Assembly: GCF_020531965.1 (NCBI RefSeq)
Contig: NZ_JAJAWH010000005.1
Span: forward strand, 167,104 to 231,103
Length of the DNA stretch: 64,000 bases
Direction of reading: 5' to 3'
Source of the DNA: Pseudorhizobium xiangyangii
Lineage (GTDB): Bacteria > Pseudomonadota > Alphaproteobacteria > Rhizobiales > Rhizobiaceae
This document shows, in pieces, positions 45,399-57,623 of the stretch (the first letter of the stretch is position 1; the number at the start of each line of letters is the position of its first letter). The position numbers and the translations under genes are program-made. The notes under the pieces were generated by a model. It made no database searches and was not told the origin of the DNA. It saw only the letters and a list, made by a program, of their open reading frames with translations.

Positions 45399-47931
45399 TC
45401 AGCCGGGCGACCGGCCCCGGGATCGAGTGGTCGAATCGGTCTTTGCGCCAATCGTAGAATCGGTGCTTCGTCCATGGACGGTCTTCATCTGCCATGGCCG
45501 CGGCGACCCGCCATTGGCGGACGTCATCCGTGCCGTTCAGATGGACCTCCAAGGATCCCGTTCTCTTCAAAGTCCTGCCGTTGACCAACAAGGCGCCGGA
45601 GCGGCACTCGTCGAACCCCGCTCGCGGCGCAATGACGATCAGGGCTACCTCGCAGCCAATGCCGGCGATACGCCCGTCTTCCACAACCGCAACCGTCACG
45701 CCCTCCTCGGTCACGACCAGGCACCAGGCTTTCGGCCGGCAATGGAATTTCCCGATTGCATCCGCTGCAGCCAGTGCCGCTTGCGCCATGTCCTTGCGCA
45801 CCGCGGCCAACACCTGCGGATCCAGTGACACGCCGCTTCGGACGTCGGGTAGGCTTGCAGCCAAGATCTCACCATGCGGTGACGTGGTGGGTTTGATGGG
45901 TTCATCGAGCAGAAGCGCCCGCTGCCATTGGTCGAAGATGAAGTCCGGCGGCCGAGTGCGATTGGTGGATACCGGTGCGCCGAGAAGCGCCACAAGCGCT
46001 CCGTCCTCTGAAACCAGCAGATCTGGCAGCGGCACTCGCTGTGCCTGCCAGCTCAGCAGGAATGCCAACCCCATGAGCGGCACGCCGACCAGACGGAGCC
46101 GCGTTCGCAACAGTGCCAGCAGCACGAAGCCTGCCGAAGCGACGCCAAGGAACCACGGATGCTGACGGCCCGCGCCGACATCGCCTCCCCATCCCGCTAC
46201 ATGTTTCGCCACGGCGATGACCGCTTCGAGCCCGAGCCCCATGAGCTTCAGGAAGGGTGCATCGAGCCCGAACGGCATCAGCAGCATCCCCACAAGACCC
46301 GCCGGCATGACGACGAAGGAAATGAGCGGCATCACCGCGATATTGGCGGCAAGCCCGTAGCCCGACAGGCGGTGGAAATGCTCCATCGAGTAGATGGCGG
46401 TCGACAGCCCTCCGATCAGCGAGGTGACGAAGATGCCGGCCATGAAATGCCACCCCGTGACCAGCGGCGCCAACCGCCCGCTCGTAAAGGGGAAAGGTTC
46501 ATGCTCTCGCTGCGCGGCGTAGCTGCTCCAGATCGCGTAGCCGGCGACCAGCGCGGCGGTAGCGGCAAAGGACATCTGGAAGCTTGGCCCCATGATTTGC
46601 GAGGGTGAGACCGCGATGATAATCAATGCAGAGAGCGCCACATTGCGCAGGCTGATGGCAGCGCGATCGAAGAAGACAGCGATCAGCATCACGGCCATCA
46701 TCAGATAGGCGCGTTCCGCAGACACGGCAAAACCCGATATGAGGTAGTAGGCCGTCGCCATGAGCAGTGCCCCGAAGGCGGCAATCTTCTTGACAGGCCA
46801 GGCCTGCGCAAACCCCGTAAACAGCCCAAGGCAGCATCTCAGCCCGACAAAGAATATCCCTGCGGCAAGCGCCATGTTGAGCCCTGAGATCGCGACGATA
46901 TGCGCCAGACCGGAAACGCGTAGCGCCTCCGTCGTTTCCTCCGAGATCGCACGTCTCTCGTCGGTGACAATAGCCGCAGCGAATGCGCCGGCATCCCCCG
47001 GCACGGTTTTCCGGATGCGATCCGCAATCGTTCCCCGCAGTTCGAAGATGCGCCGCTCAAGGTTGAGCGCTCTTTCTTCTGAGGGCTGCTGCCCCGCCAC
47101 CCGCGCAGGCGCACCGTAGAAGAAGCCCATGGCCCCGATGCCGTCATGATAGGCACGGAAGGCGAAGTCATTGAGACCCGGAAGCGCCGGTCCGGACGGC
47201 GGCGAAAGACGAGCTCGGCCGCTCACAGTTTCTCCTGCCTCGAACGGCGTGTGCCTGGAGCGCGCCAGCAGGACGACCTGGCGGGGCGGCCGCCTGATAA
47301 CCGGCTGCTCCGTCGCCGAAAGCTCAACAAAATAGCGCCAGCGGCCCTGACCCGCCGGCTCACGGCGATGGATTTCACCGGTAATGGTGGTGGTCACGGG
47401 TGAGTCGAGGATCACCGTCGAATTTCGCCATGTCTCAAGCTGCGCCAGCAAGCAGCCCGCGAAGACCAGCGTTATGGCGAAAAGAGCAAGATGCGTGCGC
47501 TCGGAGCGGTAGCGGTGGAGCATCGTCGCCACGGTAAACAGCAGGAGAGGTATAGCAATGGCAGCGGCTGGCGGATCACGCGGGAGCACAAACCAGACGG
47601 CAGCCCCCAATCCCACGAGCACCGGCACGAACAGGAAGCCATGGCCATGAGCCAGTTCCTCGTCCACCATTCTCCGCAGACGTTTTCGAAGACCGTCGCG
47701 ACGAAACCCGACACCCGGGAAGAGCATGCGAAGGCGGGGCGTGCCGGAGCGAATAGTCGGCACGAGGCCTCTTCCGCCCCTTCCCTCAGGTTCGGGAACT
47801 GGAACATGCAGCGCCACCCGGACAGAGGCTTTCTCGTCCGGCCCCGATCGCTCGAAAAACACCCCCTCCTGCGGCATCGCGGCCCGCCCCGGTTCCACGA
47901 CGAGAATGCAACCGCCATCGGGAAATTGCAA
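45379..47931 (-). CDS. ComEC/Rec2-family membrane protein
   Basis: This large polytopic protein of the DNA-uptake channel family has an N-terminal membrane pair (about 95-180), a DUF4131-like soluble domain, then the Competence core with [20 protein letters not shown] and [20 protein letters not shown]. The C-terminal region (about 620-850) replaces the metallo-beta-lactamase domain with sequence lacking an obvious HxHxDH motif. The start is uncertain: a TTG at 47931 gives 850 residues, ATG at 47877 gives 832. Whether this organism is naturally competent cannot be told. It converges on lexA with a 20-bp overlap. Confidence 0.85.
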   Translation of the reverse strand: MQFPDGGCILVVEPGRAAMPQEGVFFERSGPDEKASVRVALHVPVPEPEGRGGRGLVPTIRSGTPRLRMLFPGVGFRRDGLRKRLRRMVDEELAHGHGFLFVPVLVGLGAAVWFVLPRDPPAAAIAIPLLLFTVATMLHRYRSERTHLALFAITLVFAGCLLAQLETWRNSTVILDSPVTTTITGEIHRREPAGQGRWRYFVELSATEQPVIRRPPRQVVLLARSRHTPFEAGETVSGRARLSPPSGPALPGLNDFAFRAYHDGIGAMGFFYGAPARVAGQQPSEERALNLERRIFELRGTIADRIRKTVPGDAGAFAAAIVTDERRAISEETTEALRVSGLAHIVAISGLNMALAAGIFFVGLRCCLGLFTGFAQAWPVKKIAAFGALLMATAYYLISGFAVSAERAYLMMAVMLIAVFFDRAAISLRNVALSALIIIAVSPSQIMGPSFQMSFAATAALVAGYAIWSSYAAQREHEPFPFTSGRLAPLVTGWHFMAGIFVTSLIGGLSTAIYSMEHFHRLSGYGLAANIAVMPLISFVVMPAGLVGMLLMPFGLDAPFLKLMGLGLEAVIAVAKHVAGWGGDVGAGRQHPWFLGVASAGFVLLALLRTRLRLVGVPLMGLAFLLSWQAQRVPLPDLLVSEDGALVALLGAPVSTNRTRPPDFIFDQWQRALLLDEPIKPTTSPHGEILAASLPDVRSGVSLDPQVLAAVRKDMAQAALAAADAIGKFHCRPKAWCLVVTEEGVTVAVVEDGRIAGIGCEVALIVIAPRAGFDECRSGALLVNGRTLKRTGSLEVHLNGTDDVRQWRVAAAMADEDRPWTKHRFYDWRKDRFDHSIPGPVARLINDSGE

Positions 47932-48104
47932 CTCCTACCTGTGTTCTCAAGCGGACACCAACCTCGCCGACTGCTGGCCCGTGACCGATTTTTAACCTCA
48001 TTTACGGGCAGGAGGCCGAAGTGATTTCGGCAGTGCACAATTAGGCGTCAGCAGCGCTTGGCAGCGGCCGTCGGATCATATAGCTACACATTACTCTTAA
48101 CTCT

Positions 48105-48126
48105 TGTGGCGTTTTGATACGCCACA
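48105..48126 (+). other. Hairpin in the gltA leader
   Basis: TGTGGCG (48105-48111) and CGCCACA (48120-48126) form a perfect 7-bp stem with an 8-base loop, 24 bp before the gltA start. It may be a leader stem or an operator. Confidence 0.4.
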
Positions 48127-48150
48127 CCGCCAACAGGTTGGAGGATCAGC

Positions 48151-49440
<1,290 letters not shown>

Positions 49441-49461
49441 GCGACGACGATCCCGAAAAGG

Positions 49462-49490
49462 AAAAGCCCGGTCAATGACCGGGCTTTTTT
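49462..49490. terminator. Bidirectional terminator shared by gltA and lpxB
   Basis: AAAAGCCCGGTCA (49462-49474), one centre base, and TGACCGGGCTTTT (49476-49488) form a perfect 27-bp palindrome with T-runs on both sides. The lpxB stop codon (49472-49474) lies inside the stem, so the structure serves converging gltA and lpxB transcripts. Confidence 0.9.
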
Positions 49491-50665
49491 CTTTCCAGCA
49501 TCTGCAGGACGATACCGGCAGCAGCCTCGCCGGGCGGTACCGGCATCTGCAGGCGTTGCCAGGTGAGATCGAACCCCTCCATCATCGCCCGACGCTGAAG
49601 CGTGTCCGACGAGAGCCTCTCGGCCCAACGGCAGAGGCTGCCCGGGCGCACCATCTCGTTGATATATTCCGGGATTATCGGGCAATCGGAGATCAGGTTC
49701 GGCAGAGCCGCCGACCAGATCTTGATGCGCTTCGACATCATCGTGATCAGCCAGTCGGCCTTGTAGGCAGAGACCGCGGGCACGCCCGCCAGCCCAAGCT
49801 CGAGGAGAACCGTGCCGGAGGCTGCAAGTGCTACATCCGCCTGCGCGAAGGCGTTCCATTTGCTCTCGGCCGTTACCGTCACCTCGGGTGCGATCGGCAG
49901 GGTTTGTGCGATCTCGCGCACCATGGCCTCCTGCCGCGGAACGGTCGGCAGTAGAAAGCGAGTCGGCCCATTACGTTCCACGAACGCGGCGGCTGTCGCC
50001 CCGAAGATCGGAAGCAATGCGCGAATTTCGGCAGAGCGCGAACCGGGCAGCAGCATGACTGTTTTTGGCTCGCCCGATTGCTTTACAGGCATCTGGCTCC
50101 GGATCGCCCGGACCTTGAGAAGAGCGGGGTCACTTGTCAGCCGATGACCGACGAATGTCGTCGGCGGACCTTGAAGCCGCTCCATGACCTCCGGCTCAAA
50201 CGGCAATATGGCCAGCACATGGTCCACGTATGGCACCATCGCCCTGGCGCGGTATTCCTTCCATGCCCAGACACTGGGGCACACGTAGTTCACGATCGGC
50301 AGGTACGGCAGCGCTGCCCTCACCCGCTTGGCAACCCGATGGGTGAAATCGGGGCTGTCTATGATGACCAGCACGTCCGGACGCGCTGCAATGATGGCAT
50401 CGGCGGTCTGGCCGATCCGGCGAATGAGCTGCGGAAGACGCTTGAGGACCTGCGTGAAGCCCATGATCGAAAGCTCGGAGAAGTCGAACAGCGATGTGAG
50501 GCCTTGCGCCTGCAGCGCGTCGCCGCCCACGCCCACCAGATCAACCGGTCCGGCATGTGCCCGTTTTAACGCCGAAATCAGGTCTCCGCCGAGAAGATCG
50601 CCGGAAACCTCTCCGGCAACTACGGCCACCTTGAGCACCTGGCCTTCCAGCTTCTGGCCGGTCAT
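49472..50665 (-). CDS. lpxB: Lipid A disaccharide synthase
   Basis: This peripheral membrane glycosyltransferase joins UDP-2,3-diacylglucosamine to lipid X. The 397-residue protein has LKVAVVAGEVSGDLLGGDLI, PDVLVIIDSPDFTHRVAKR and VCPSVWAWKEYRARAM, typical of LpxB. The ATG at 50665 overlaps the lpxI stop (TGATG); a GTG one codon earlier is possible. The last codons form one arm of the shared terminator. Confidence 0.97.
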   Translation of the reverse strand: MTGQKLEGQVLKVAVVAGEVSGDLLGGDLISALKRAHAGPVDLVGVGGDALQAQGLTSLFDFSELSIMGFTQVLKRLPQLIRRIGQTADAIIAARPDVLVIIDSPDFTHRVAKRVRAALPYLPIVNYVCPSVWAWKEYRARAMVPYVDHVLAILPFEPEVMERLQGPPTTFVGHRLTSDPALLKVRAIRSQMPVKQSGEPKTVMLLPGSRSAEIRALLPIFGATAAAFVERNGPTRFLLPTVPRQEAMVREIAQTLPIAPEVTVTAESKWNAFAQADVALAASGTVLLELGLAGVPAVSAYKADWLITMMSKRIKIWSAALPNLISDCPIIPEYINEMVRPGSLCRWAERLSSDTLQRRAMMEGFDLTWQRLQMPVPPGEAAAGIVLQMLERKKPGH

Positions 50666-51546
50666 CACAGACCTCCCCTGGGGAGCTTCGTATCGATGCC
50701 GCAGACGAACAGCCCGGCGTCTCCTGCGGCTTTGGTCACCGCCTGCTCATCCAGAACCAAGGCCCTGCCCGCTTCGACGGCGATGCCCGCCAAGCCCGCG
50801 CGGGCAGCATTCGTGACGGTCGAGAGCCCGATCGCCGGCAGGTCCGCCCTGACATCCTGCTGCGGCTTGCACAGTTTTACGAGCACGCCTTTGCGCCGGG
50901 GCGAAATGCGTCCTTCTTCCCGGAGTTTTGCAACCCGATCCAGCATGGCGTCGGTTCCTTCCACGCCTTCGAGCGCGACGACCCGGCCTCCGACGCTGAC
51001 GGCACCCTGGCCGACATCCAGTTGGCCAAGCGCCAGCGCTGCCTTTATGCCCTGCTCGATGTCCCGCAGATCCTCGGCGGATGGTGCGGCCGGCGTCAAG
51101 GCACCGGTCCTCGCAAGCAAGCCCGGCGCAATCTCGTGCGCGCCGATGACCCGGCAGCCCATGCCTTCAAAAAGCTTTATGACCATCTGCAGGACTGCAT
51201 CGTCGCCACCCGACAGAAGCGTGCGGATGACGGCAGGAACCCGGGCGAGAGTATGGAGGGTGGGGCGAATGTCGCGCCAATCCGGCCGACGCTTGACCGC
51301 CCCGGACATGACCACGCGGTCGACGCCCTTCTGGCGGATATACCGCTCGATGCCGGCGAGATCGCCGACGCCGGTCGTCATGGTTTCAAAGTCGTCGAAA
51401 GCATGATTGGCTTCATCGGCCAGGGCGATGATCACCGGATCCTCGCCGGAAGCACGTGCAGCGTCGGCCAGGTAGACGGGCAGATGTCCCCATCCGGCGA
51501 CGATTGCAAGCCGCCCCGTTCCCCCAGGCCGCGAGAGGGTATTCAT
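50665..51546 (-). CDS. lpxI: UDP-2,3-diacylglucosamine pyrophosphatase LpxI
   Basis: This hydrolyses UDP-diacylglucosamine to lipid X in lipid A synthesis, replacing LpxH in alphaproteobacteria. The 293-residue protein starts MNTLSRPGGTGRLAIVAGWG and has RYIRQKGVDRVVMSGAVKRR, FEGMGCRVIGAHEIAP and DLPAIGLSTVTNAARAG. It follows lpxA by 4 bp and overlaps lpxB by one base. Confidence 0.95.
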   Translation of the reverse strand: MNTLSRPGGTGRLAIVAGWGHLPVYLADAARASGEDPVIIALADEANHAFDDFETMTTGVGDLAGIERYIRQKGVDRVVMSGAVKRRPDWRDIRPTLHTLARVPAVIRTLLSGGDDAVLQMVIKLFEGMGCRVIGAHEIAPGLLARTGALTPAAPSAEDLRDIEQGIKAALALGQLDVGQGAVSVGGRVVALEGVEGTDAMLDRVAKLREEGRISPRRKGVLVKLCKPQQDVRADLPAIGLSTVTNAARAGLAGIAVEAGRALVLDEQAVTKAAGDAGLFVCGIDTKLPRGGL

Positions 51547-51550
51547 CCGC

Positions 51551-52366
51551 TCAGGCTTTGCCGCGGAATGGCGACGAGATCGCGCGGTCGCTTTCGGCCG
51601 CGATGAAATCCAGGATCTCCATCGCCTCCGCGCAATCGGCATATTCCTCACGAACGGCCGCCGCATTGTTGCGGATGTTGCTTTCGCCCTCAAAGATCTG
51701 CTTGAAAGCACGACGGACCCTGTGGATCGTCGCACGCTCGATACCCGAGCGCGACATGCCGACCACATTGAGTCCGGCGAGAATGCCCGGATTTCCGTTC
51801 AGCATGCCATAAGGAATAACGTCATAGGCCACGCCAGAGAGGCCGCCGATGAACGCATGACGGCCGATGCGGCAAAACTGGTGGACAGCCGAGCCGCCGC
51901 CAAGGATTGCCTTGTCATCGACCCTCACGTGCCCTGCCAGCATCACGTTGTTGGACATGATGATGCCGTTGCCGAGGATGCAGTCGTGCGCAACGTGAGA
52001 ATTGGCAAGAAGCAGGCAGTTGTTGCCGACGACCGTCTTTCCGCCGCCGCCCACAGTGCCCGTATTAATGGTGACGCCCTCACGCATGGTGCAGTTGTCA
52101 CCGATGGTTAGCGTCGAATCTTCGCCTGCTTCGTGAAGACTCTGGGATGTGCCGCCAATCACCGCCATAGGGAAGATTCGGCAGTCGCGCCCGATCTCGG
52201 TCTTTCCGCTCACAACGGCATGCGAAACGATCTGCACGCCATCCTTCAGGACCACGTCCTTGCCGATCGTGCAGAACGGCCCGATCTGGACGTTTTCACC
52301 GATGACGGCGCCGTCTTCGGCAATGGTCGTCGGATGGATTCTGGCGGTGTTTGCGATCGTGCTCAT
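51551..52366 (-). CDS. lpxA: UDP-N-acetylglucosamine acyltransferase
   Basis: This catalyses the first acylation of lipid A synthesis. The 271-residue protein shows left-handed beta-helix hexapeptide repeats (about 8-190; [20 protein letters not shown]) and the catalytic histidine H127 in [12 protein letters not shown]. The C-terminal helical part follows (residues about 195-271). It overlaps the fabZ stop by 4 bp. Confidence 0.97.
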   Translation of the reverse strand: MSTIANTARIHPTTIAEDGAVIGENVQIGPFCTIGKDVVLKDGVQIVSHAVVSGKTEIGRDCRIFPMAVIGGTSQSLHEAGEDSTLTIGDNCTMREGVTINTGTVGGGGKTVVGNNCLLLANSHVAHDCILGNGIIMSNNVMLAGHVRVDDKAILGGGSAVHQFCRIGRHAFIGGLSGVAYDVIPYGMLNGNPGILAGLNVVGMSRSGIERATIHRVRRAFKQIFEGESNIRNNAAAVREEYADCAEAMEILDFIAAESDRAISSPFRGKA

Positions 52367-52830
52367 TGGCCGTCCTTACGGCGGATCATCGCACCAATAT
52401 CCGCCTCGGCAACAAGTACGCCGTCCACCATCGCATCGCAATGGAACTTCCAGATGCTGCCGCGCTGCTTCTGCTTCTTGACATGAAACTCGACCCGATC
52501 ACCGGGAACGACCGGTTTGCGGAACCGCGCATTGTCTATGGTCATGAAGTAGACGAGATTGCCGCCTTCGCCCTGCTTGCGGGCACAGATCGCGCCGGCC
52601 GTCTGGGCCATGCCTTCGATCAGCAGTACACCCGGCATGATGGGCTGCTCAGGGAAATGACCCGTGAAGTGCGGCTCGTTTGCCGTCACATTCTTGATGC
52701 CAATCGCCGAATCGTCACCGTCGATCTCGATGATGCGGTCCACGAGAAGAAACGGGTACCGATGCGGCAGCAGCTTCATGATTTCGAGGATATCAGCTGC
52801 TCCAAGCGTGGCGCCAGTCACTTCACTCAT
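52363..52830 (-). CDS. fabZ: 3-hydroxyacyl-ACP dehydratase FabZ
   Basis: This dehydratase of fatty-acid elongation draws on the same hydroxyacyl-ACP pool as LpxA and LpxD. The 155-residue protein has the catalytic H23 in [13 protein letters not shown] and E72 in [15 protein letters not shown]. It overlaps lpxA by 4 bp and lpxD by 8 bp, a co-translated lpxD-fabZ-lpxA block. Confidence 0.97.
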   Translation of the reverse strand: MSEVTGATLGAADILEIMKLLPHRYPFLLVDRIIEIDGDDSAIGIKNVTANEPHFTGHFPEQPIMPGVLLIEGMAQTAGAICARKQGEGGNLVYFMTIDNARFRKPVVPGDRVEFHVKKQKQRGSIWKFHCDAMVDGVLVAEADIGAMIRRKDGQ

Positions 52831-53887
52831 TCTTGTCTCCTCTACGCTTTGCCCGCTCGTCAGAGCGCGTCATCGCCTCGGCGACATCACGCAGGAAGTC
52901 CTTGAGCGGTCGCGCGGGAACGCCACCATAACGGGCCCCCGCCGGTACATCTGCTATAACGCCGCTCATGGCAGCAATCTGGACGCCGTCGCCAATCTTG
53001 ATATGGCCATTGACGCCAGAGGCGCCACCGATCATCACACCGTTGCCGATGGTCGTGGACCCGGCAATCCCAACACCTGCGACGATGCCGCAGTGACGGC
53101 CGATCCGCACGTTGTGGCCGACCTGGACCTGATTGTCGATTTTCGTGCCTTCGCCGATAACGGTATCGTCCATCGTGCCGCGATCGATTGTCGTGTTGGC
53201 ACCTATCTCGACATTGTCCTGAATGATCACGCGCCCGACCTGGACGATCTTTAGCATGCCAGCGGGACCCGGGGCATAGCCAAAGCCATCCTGGCCGATG
53301 CGTGCGCCATTATGGATAATGACACCATTCCCGATCAATGCCGCGACGACAGAAGCGCCAGGCGCAATGGTGCAATCGCGGCCAATCTTCACGTCCGCGC
53401 CGATGATGCAACCAGCTCCGATGCGTGTTCCCGAGCCGATCTCGGCACGAGCGCCAACGACTGCCATGGGCTCGATTTCAACATCGGGTTCCAGGTGCGC
53501 TGTCGGATCAACAAAGGCGGCCGCATGTACACCACCAGCCCCGGATACGACAGGTGACGGGCGCAAAGCTTGCGGATGCAGCAGAGCGCCGGCCTGCGCG
53601 AACGCCGTGTGCGGCGTTCGTGTCAGCAGGACTGGGATATGATCAGGGATGACCGAGCGGATGGCTGCATCACAAAGGATCGCAGACGCATTGCACGTGT
53701 CGAGCTCATGACGAGCCTTGCGAGAAAGAAGGTAACAGATCTGCCCCTCACCCGCGCGGTTGACCGGCGCGACAGAGCGGATGCGCCGGTCACCCGCCGC
53801 ATCGTCAAGCAGTTCGGCCCCAAGACGGGCAGCCAACTCGCGAAGGCTTATCCCGTCATGGGGCGGAAAGAAATCATTCAAATCCAT
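52823..53887 (-). CDS. lpxD: UDP-3-O-acylglucosamine N-acyltransferase
   Basis: This catalyses the third step of lipid A synthesis, adding the N-linked hydroxyacyl chain. The 354-residue protein has an N-terminal uridine-binding domain (about 1-100, [20 protein letters not shown]) followed by a long hexapeptide-repeat helix ([18 protein letters not shown]) with the catalytic [20 protein letters not shown] region. Start 53887 ([12 protein letters not shown]); the ribosome site is weak, so a slightly different start is possible. It lies 52 bp after bamA. Confidence 0.95.
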   Translation of the reverse strand: MDLNDFFPPHDGISLRELAARLGAELLDDAAGDRRIRSVAPVNRAGEGQICYLLSRKARHELDTCNASAILCDAAIRSVIPDHIPVLLTRTPHTAFAQAGALLHPQALRPSPVVSGAGGVHAAAFVDPTAHLEPDVEIEPMAVVGARAEIGSGTRIGAGCIIGADVKIGRDCTIAPGASVVAALIGNGVIIHNGARIGQDGFGYAPGPAGMLKIVQVGRVIIQDNVEIGANTTIDRGTMDDTVIGEGTKIDNQVQVGHNVRIGRHCGIVAGVGIAGSTTIGNGVMIGGASGVNGHIKIGDGVQIAAMSGVIADVPAGARYGGVPARPLKDFLRDVAEAMTRSDERAKRRGDKNE

Positions 53888-53939
53888 CAGGCCAATCAGC
53901 TCCAGAACAGATATTGACCGCAGGTCCGATCCGTGAGGA

Positions 53940-56270
53940 TCAGAACTGGTTCGCCATGCTGAACCGGAATTCCTGTGTCTCGTCGAAGTCTTCCTTGACC
54001 ACCGGCACCGCGTAATCGAAGCGGATCGAACCGAACGGCGAAGCCCACTGAATGCCGGCGCCGACAGACGCACGCCAGGACATGCTCGTGCCCTCAACGC
54101 CCGCGCTGTTGGCGACATCATTGCCGTACAACGTGCCGGCATCGGCGAACAATGCAGCGCGCAGACCGAAGTCTTCCGGGAAGGCCGGCATCGGCATGGT
54201 CACTTCAGCCGAAGCCGTGAAATAGGTGGTTCCGCCCAAAGCATCGCCGTTCGGCATGCGAGGACCGATACCGTTGTTCTCGAAGCCGCGAATCTGGCGT
54301 CCGCCGAGCGTGAACTGGTCGAAGACATTCAGATTGTCGCCCGTACCGATGACATGACCAGCACCGGCCGCAAGCGAGCCTATGATATCGGCTTCATCCG
54401 ACAGAAGATGGAAATACCGGGCGCGACCGGAGATCTTGTAGAACTCAGAGTCACCGCCGAGGCCGGCATATTCATGCGTCAACGTCGCATAGAGACCTTC
54501 GCGGGCCAGCGTCGTGCTGTCGAGAGTATTATACGTCAGCGTCTGCGAGATCGACGACTGTACGAATGTACCTCCCCTGACTAGGTCAAGGAATGGCTCG
54601 GACAGATTGGTCTCCCAGTCGCCTTCACCGTCGTAGTTGAATTCCTTGTAAGTGTAGCGGAAGGTCGTCGCCAGATCTTCGGTGATCGGCGCCGTCACGC
54701 GCAGCGTTACGCCCTGCTCGTCATAGTCGTAGTAGTCTTCCGACGAGGTCTGGTTCTTGAAGATGTCGAAGCCGGCCGCCAGGCGATAACCGAGGAAGTA
54801 TGGCTCGGTGAACGACAGCGAGTAGCTACGGGCATCATCCAGACCGCCACCAACGGCGACGCGGATGAACTGGCCACGGCCAAGGAAGTTCTTCTCTTCG
54901 ATCGAAGCTTCGAGAATGAGGCCGTCGCCGCCGGCAGAATAGCCAGCACCGATACCGAACGAACCGGTCGGCTGATCCTCTACATCGACAATAACGACCA
55001 CACGGTCGGCTGCCGAACCCTGCGAGGTCGAGATATTGACGGTCGTGAAGTAACCAAGAGCCTCAAGGCGGCGCTTGGCACGGGAAACCATCTGCTGATT
55101 GAAAGCATCGCCTTCGCTGAAGTCGAACTCGCGACGAATGACAAAGTCACGCGTGCGGGTGTTGCCGCGAACCTCGATCCGTTCGACATAGGCGCGCTCA
55201 CCCTGATCGACGAGATACGAAACTCCAACGGTCTGGTTTTCGAAGTTGCGGTTACCACGCGGCGTTACGCGGGCAAACGGATAGCCGGCAGAAGCAACGC
55301 GCTGCGAGATGGCTTCCATCGACTTCTGGACTTCGGCAGCATCGTAGGTCGCGCCGGCCTTCGTGCGGACCAGGCCGCGAAGATCTTCGGAATCGACACC
55401 CTCGACGGTCGACTCGACCACAACGTCGCCAAAGGCATACCGCTGCCCTTCTTCCACCGTGAAGGTGATGTTGTACTTGTTCGAGCCCTCGTCCAGAACC
55501 GCCTCAGAGGAAATGACGCGGAAATCCGGGTAGCCGTGATTGTAGTAGAACTGACGCAGCGCATCTTCGTCGGCGCGCAGCTTGTCCTGGCTGTAGACGT
55601 CCTTGCGGGTCAGGAAGGAAAGCGGACCCGACTCCTTCGTCAGAATCACTGACTGAAGACGGCCGTCGCCATAGGCCTGATTGCCCACGAAATTGATGTC
55701 CGCAATCTTGGTGCGGTCGCCCTCGTTGATCACGAAAGCGAGATTGACGCGACCTTCACCGACGGGAACCACCTGCGTGGTGACCTCGATATCGCTACGG
55801 CCGATCGCTGCATAGGCTTCGCTGATGCGCTGAATATCGGCGTCGATCAGCTCCTGGCTGTAGGGGCCTAGCGGCTGAGTCTGCACGACGGCCTGAAGCT
55901 TGTCGTCCTTGATCTTGCGGTTGCCGTTGAACACGACCTGGTTGACCAGCTGATTCTCGCTGACACTAACCACCAGGGTGCTGCCGGAAACACTGATCCG
56001 AACGTCTGAAAAATAACCCGTCGAGTAAAGACGCTTCACCGATTCATCGATGTCGACATTGGTAAAGCTGACACCCGGGCGGATCGTAAGATTGGAGCGA
56101 ACAGCTTCCTCCCCTGCACGATCAGCTCCGCGAACCTGAACATTACGGATAACCGCCGCTTCCGCGACAGTTACTGAGGCAAGTACCGATACGCCCGCAC
56201 CCGATGCAACAACACTAGCAGACAGCGCAAACGCCGACACTGCGTTCAAAAACCTTGAACCAGCCTTCAT
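53940..56270 (-). CDS. bamA: Outer-membrane assembly factor BamA
   Basis: This is the outer-membrane beta-barrel insertase. The 776-residue protein has a signal peptide (about 1-38, hydrophobic core [16 protein letters not shown], cleavage near AEA-AV), five POTRA repeats (about 40-420; [32 protein letters not shown]) and a C-terminal 16-strand barrel ending in the signal [11 protein letters not shown]-like sequence with terminal Phe. Start 56270 ([10 protein letters not shown]). It lies 187 bp after rseP and may have its own promoter. Confidence 0.97.
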   Translation of the reverse strand: MKAGSRFLNAVSAFALSASVVASGAGVSVLASVTVAEAAVIRNVQVRGADRAGEEAVRSNLTIRPGVSFTNVDIDESVKRLYSTGYFSDVRISVSGSTLVVSVSENQLVNQVVFNGNRKIKDDKLQAVVQTQPLGPYSQELIDADIQRISEAYAAIGRSDIEVTTQVVPVGEGRVNLAFVINEGDRTKIADINFVGNQAYGDGRLQSVILTKESGPLSFLTRKDVYSQDKLRADEDALRQFYYNHGYPDFRVISSEAVLDEGSNKYNITFTVEEGQRYAFGDVVVESTVEGVDSEDLRGLVRTKAGATYDAAEVQKSMEAISQRVASAGYPFARVTPRGNRNFENQTVGVSYLVDQGERAYVERIEVRGNTRTRDFVIRREFDFSEGDAFNQQMVSRAKRRLEALGYFTTVNISTSQGSAADRVVVIVDVEDQPTGSFGIGAGYSAGGDGLILEASIEEKNFLGRGQFIRVAVGGGLDDARSYSLSFTEPYFLGYRLAAGFDIFKNQTSSEDYYDYDEQGVTLRVTAPITEDLATTFRYTYKEFNYDGEGDWETNLSEPFLDLVRGGTFVQSSISQTLTYNTLDSTTLAREGLYATLTHEYAGLGGDSEFYKISGRARYFHLLSDEADIIGSLAAGAGHVIGTGDNLNVFDQFTLGGRQIRGFENNGIGPRMPNGDALGGTTYFTASAEVTMPMPAFPEDFGLRAALFADAGTLYGNDVANSAGVEGTSMSWRASVGAGIQWASPFGSIRFDYAVPVVKEDFDETQEFRFSMANQF

Positions 56271-56457
56271 TTCAATTCTTACCTTTTCCCGTTGTCCCTC
56301 GGCGGGTGGAGCCCGACTCCGGCCACACGTGTGTCGTTTTACCTTCTTTTGCCTTACAAGCAAGGTACGACGTTAAATTCTGTTTACTTCCTTATGGGGC
56401 GTGACTTGATCGCCACGCGTAGTTCAAAACACGGTAAACAAACAGTTTTCATAAAAT

Positions 56458-57582
56458 TCAACCCATCCACCGTCCAAAGGTGTCGTTCCATGTGGCGAAG
56501 ACCATCAGAGTAAGGATCATCGCCAGGCCGAAACGGAATACAACGTCCTGAACCCGCGGGCTCAGCGGACGCCCCCTCACCGCTTCCAACGCGTACATGA
56601 GCAGATGGCCGCCATCAAGCACGGGAATCGGGAAGAGGTTCATCAGACCGAGGGAAACCGAGATGATCGCGGCGAAATTCAGCACCGCCGCGAAGCCGAG
56701 GCTGGCCATCTGTCCAGTCGTCTCGGCGATGCGAATAGGTCCGCCGATCTGATCGGCGCTCATCCGTCCGGTGAAGATGTTGCCGAGGTAGCTGAACGTG
56801 CCGCTGATGATGTGGCCTGTCTCGCGAACGCCTTCGGCAACCGCCTGCAGCGGCGAGAACGTTTCCTGCCGGAAATTGCCCCTCTCGGCGTTGGTGACGA
56901 TACCGATCTGGCCAAGTTCGACCTTGTTGCCGAACCGGTCGGTGATTTCCGTCCGCTGCGGGGTTACCGGCAGGTCCAGTTCGCGACCGTTACGCTCGAT
57001 GGTGATGACGATTGAGGTTCCGGGACGAACCGCAACGTAGCGACGGACATCGTCGAACGTGCGAATCTTGTCGCCATCCAGCGCCACCAGGAGATCTCCC
57101 GGCTCGACGCCAGCGACCGCGGCTGCACTTTCCGGGCGAACTTCGGCCACCACGGGATCGGAAACCATCTTGCCATACGTGGTGAACAGCGCCGCGAATA
57201 TCATTATCGCCAGCAGGAAGTTCGCGATCGGGCCGGCGGCTACCGTAGCCGCGCGTTTCCACAGCTTTGCGCCAGCAAGCGTCTGAGCCCGCTCGGCTTC
57301 GCTCAAGCCCGCAAGGCTCGCTGTGTCCGGCGCGCTGGCAACATCCTCGTCGCCGAAGAACTTGACGTAGCCGCCGAGCGGAATGGCGGAGAGCTTCCAG
57401 CGCGTTCCGTGGCGGTCGGTAAAGCCTATAAGCTCAGGTCCGAAGCCGACGGAGAATGCCGTCACGCGGATGCCGCACCAGCGGCCCACGAGATAGTGGC
57501 CCATTTCGTGCACGAAGACGAGCACCGACAGGACCACGATGAATGGGATGATGTAGCCCGTTAGCAGTCCGATGATCGCCAT
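56458..57582 (-). CDS. rseP: Site-2 zinc metalloprotease RseP
   Basis: This intramembrane protease cleaves anti-sigma factors and signal-peptide remnants. The 374-residue protein has the zinc motif H25-E26-M-G-H29 in VFVHEMGHYLVGRW, a single PDZ domain (about 110-190, VEPGDLLVALDGDKIRTFDD) and the third-helix motif FPIPVLDGGHLLMYALEAVRG. ATG 57582 is used. It lies 41 bp after cdsA. Confidence 0.96.
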   Translation of the reverse strand: MAIIGLLTGYIIPFIVVLSVLVFVHEMGHYLVGRWCGIRVTAFSVGFGPELIGFTDRHGTRWKLSAIPLGGYVKFFGDEDVASAPDTASLAGLSEAERAQTLAGAKLWKRAATVAAGPIANFLLAIMIFAALFTTYGKMVSDPVVAEVRPESAAAVAGVEPGDLLVALDGDKIRTFDDVRRYVAVRPGTSIVITIERNGRELDLPVTPQRTEITDRFGNKVELGQIGIVTNAERGNFRQETFSPLQAVAEGVRETGHIISGTFSYLGNIFTGRMSADQIGGPIRIAETTGQMASLGFAAVLNFAAIISVSLGLMNLFPIPVLDGGHLLMYALEAVRGRPLSPRVQDVVFRFGLAMILTLMVFATWNDTFGRWMG

Positions 57583-57623
57583 CAATCTATCCGTTCAATT
57601 TATTGGTCACGGCTGGGTGCGGC

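Noticed and set aside
47491-48024. 177-residue plus-strand frame ahead of gltA
   Set aside because: Overlaps the 5' part of comEC, has Arg/His-rich shadow composition and no ribosome site.
56280-56457. Heat-shock-type promoter (CCCCAT) ahead of bamA
   Set aside because: A CCCCATAAG element is present on the minus strand, but no matching -35 lies at the proper distance.
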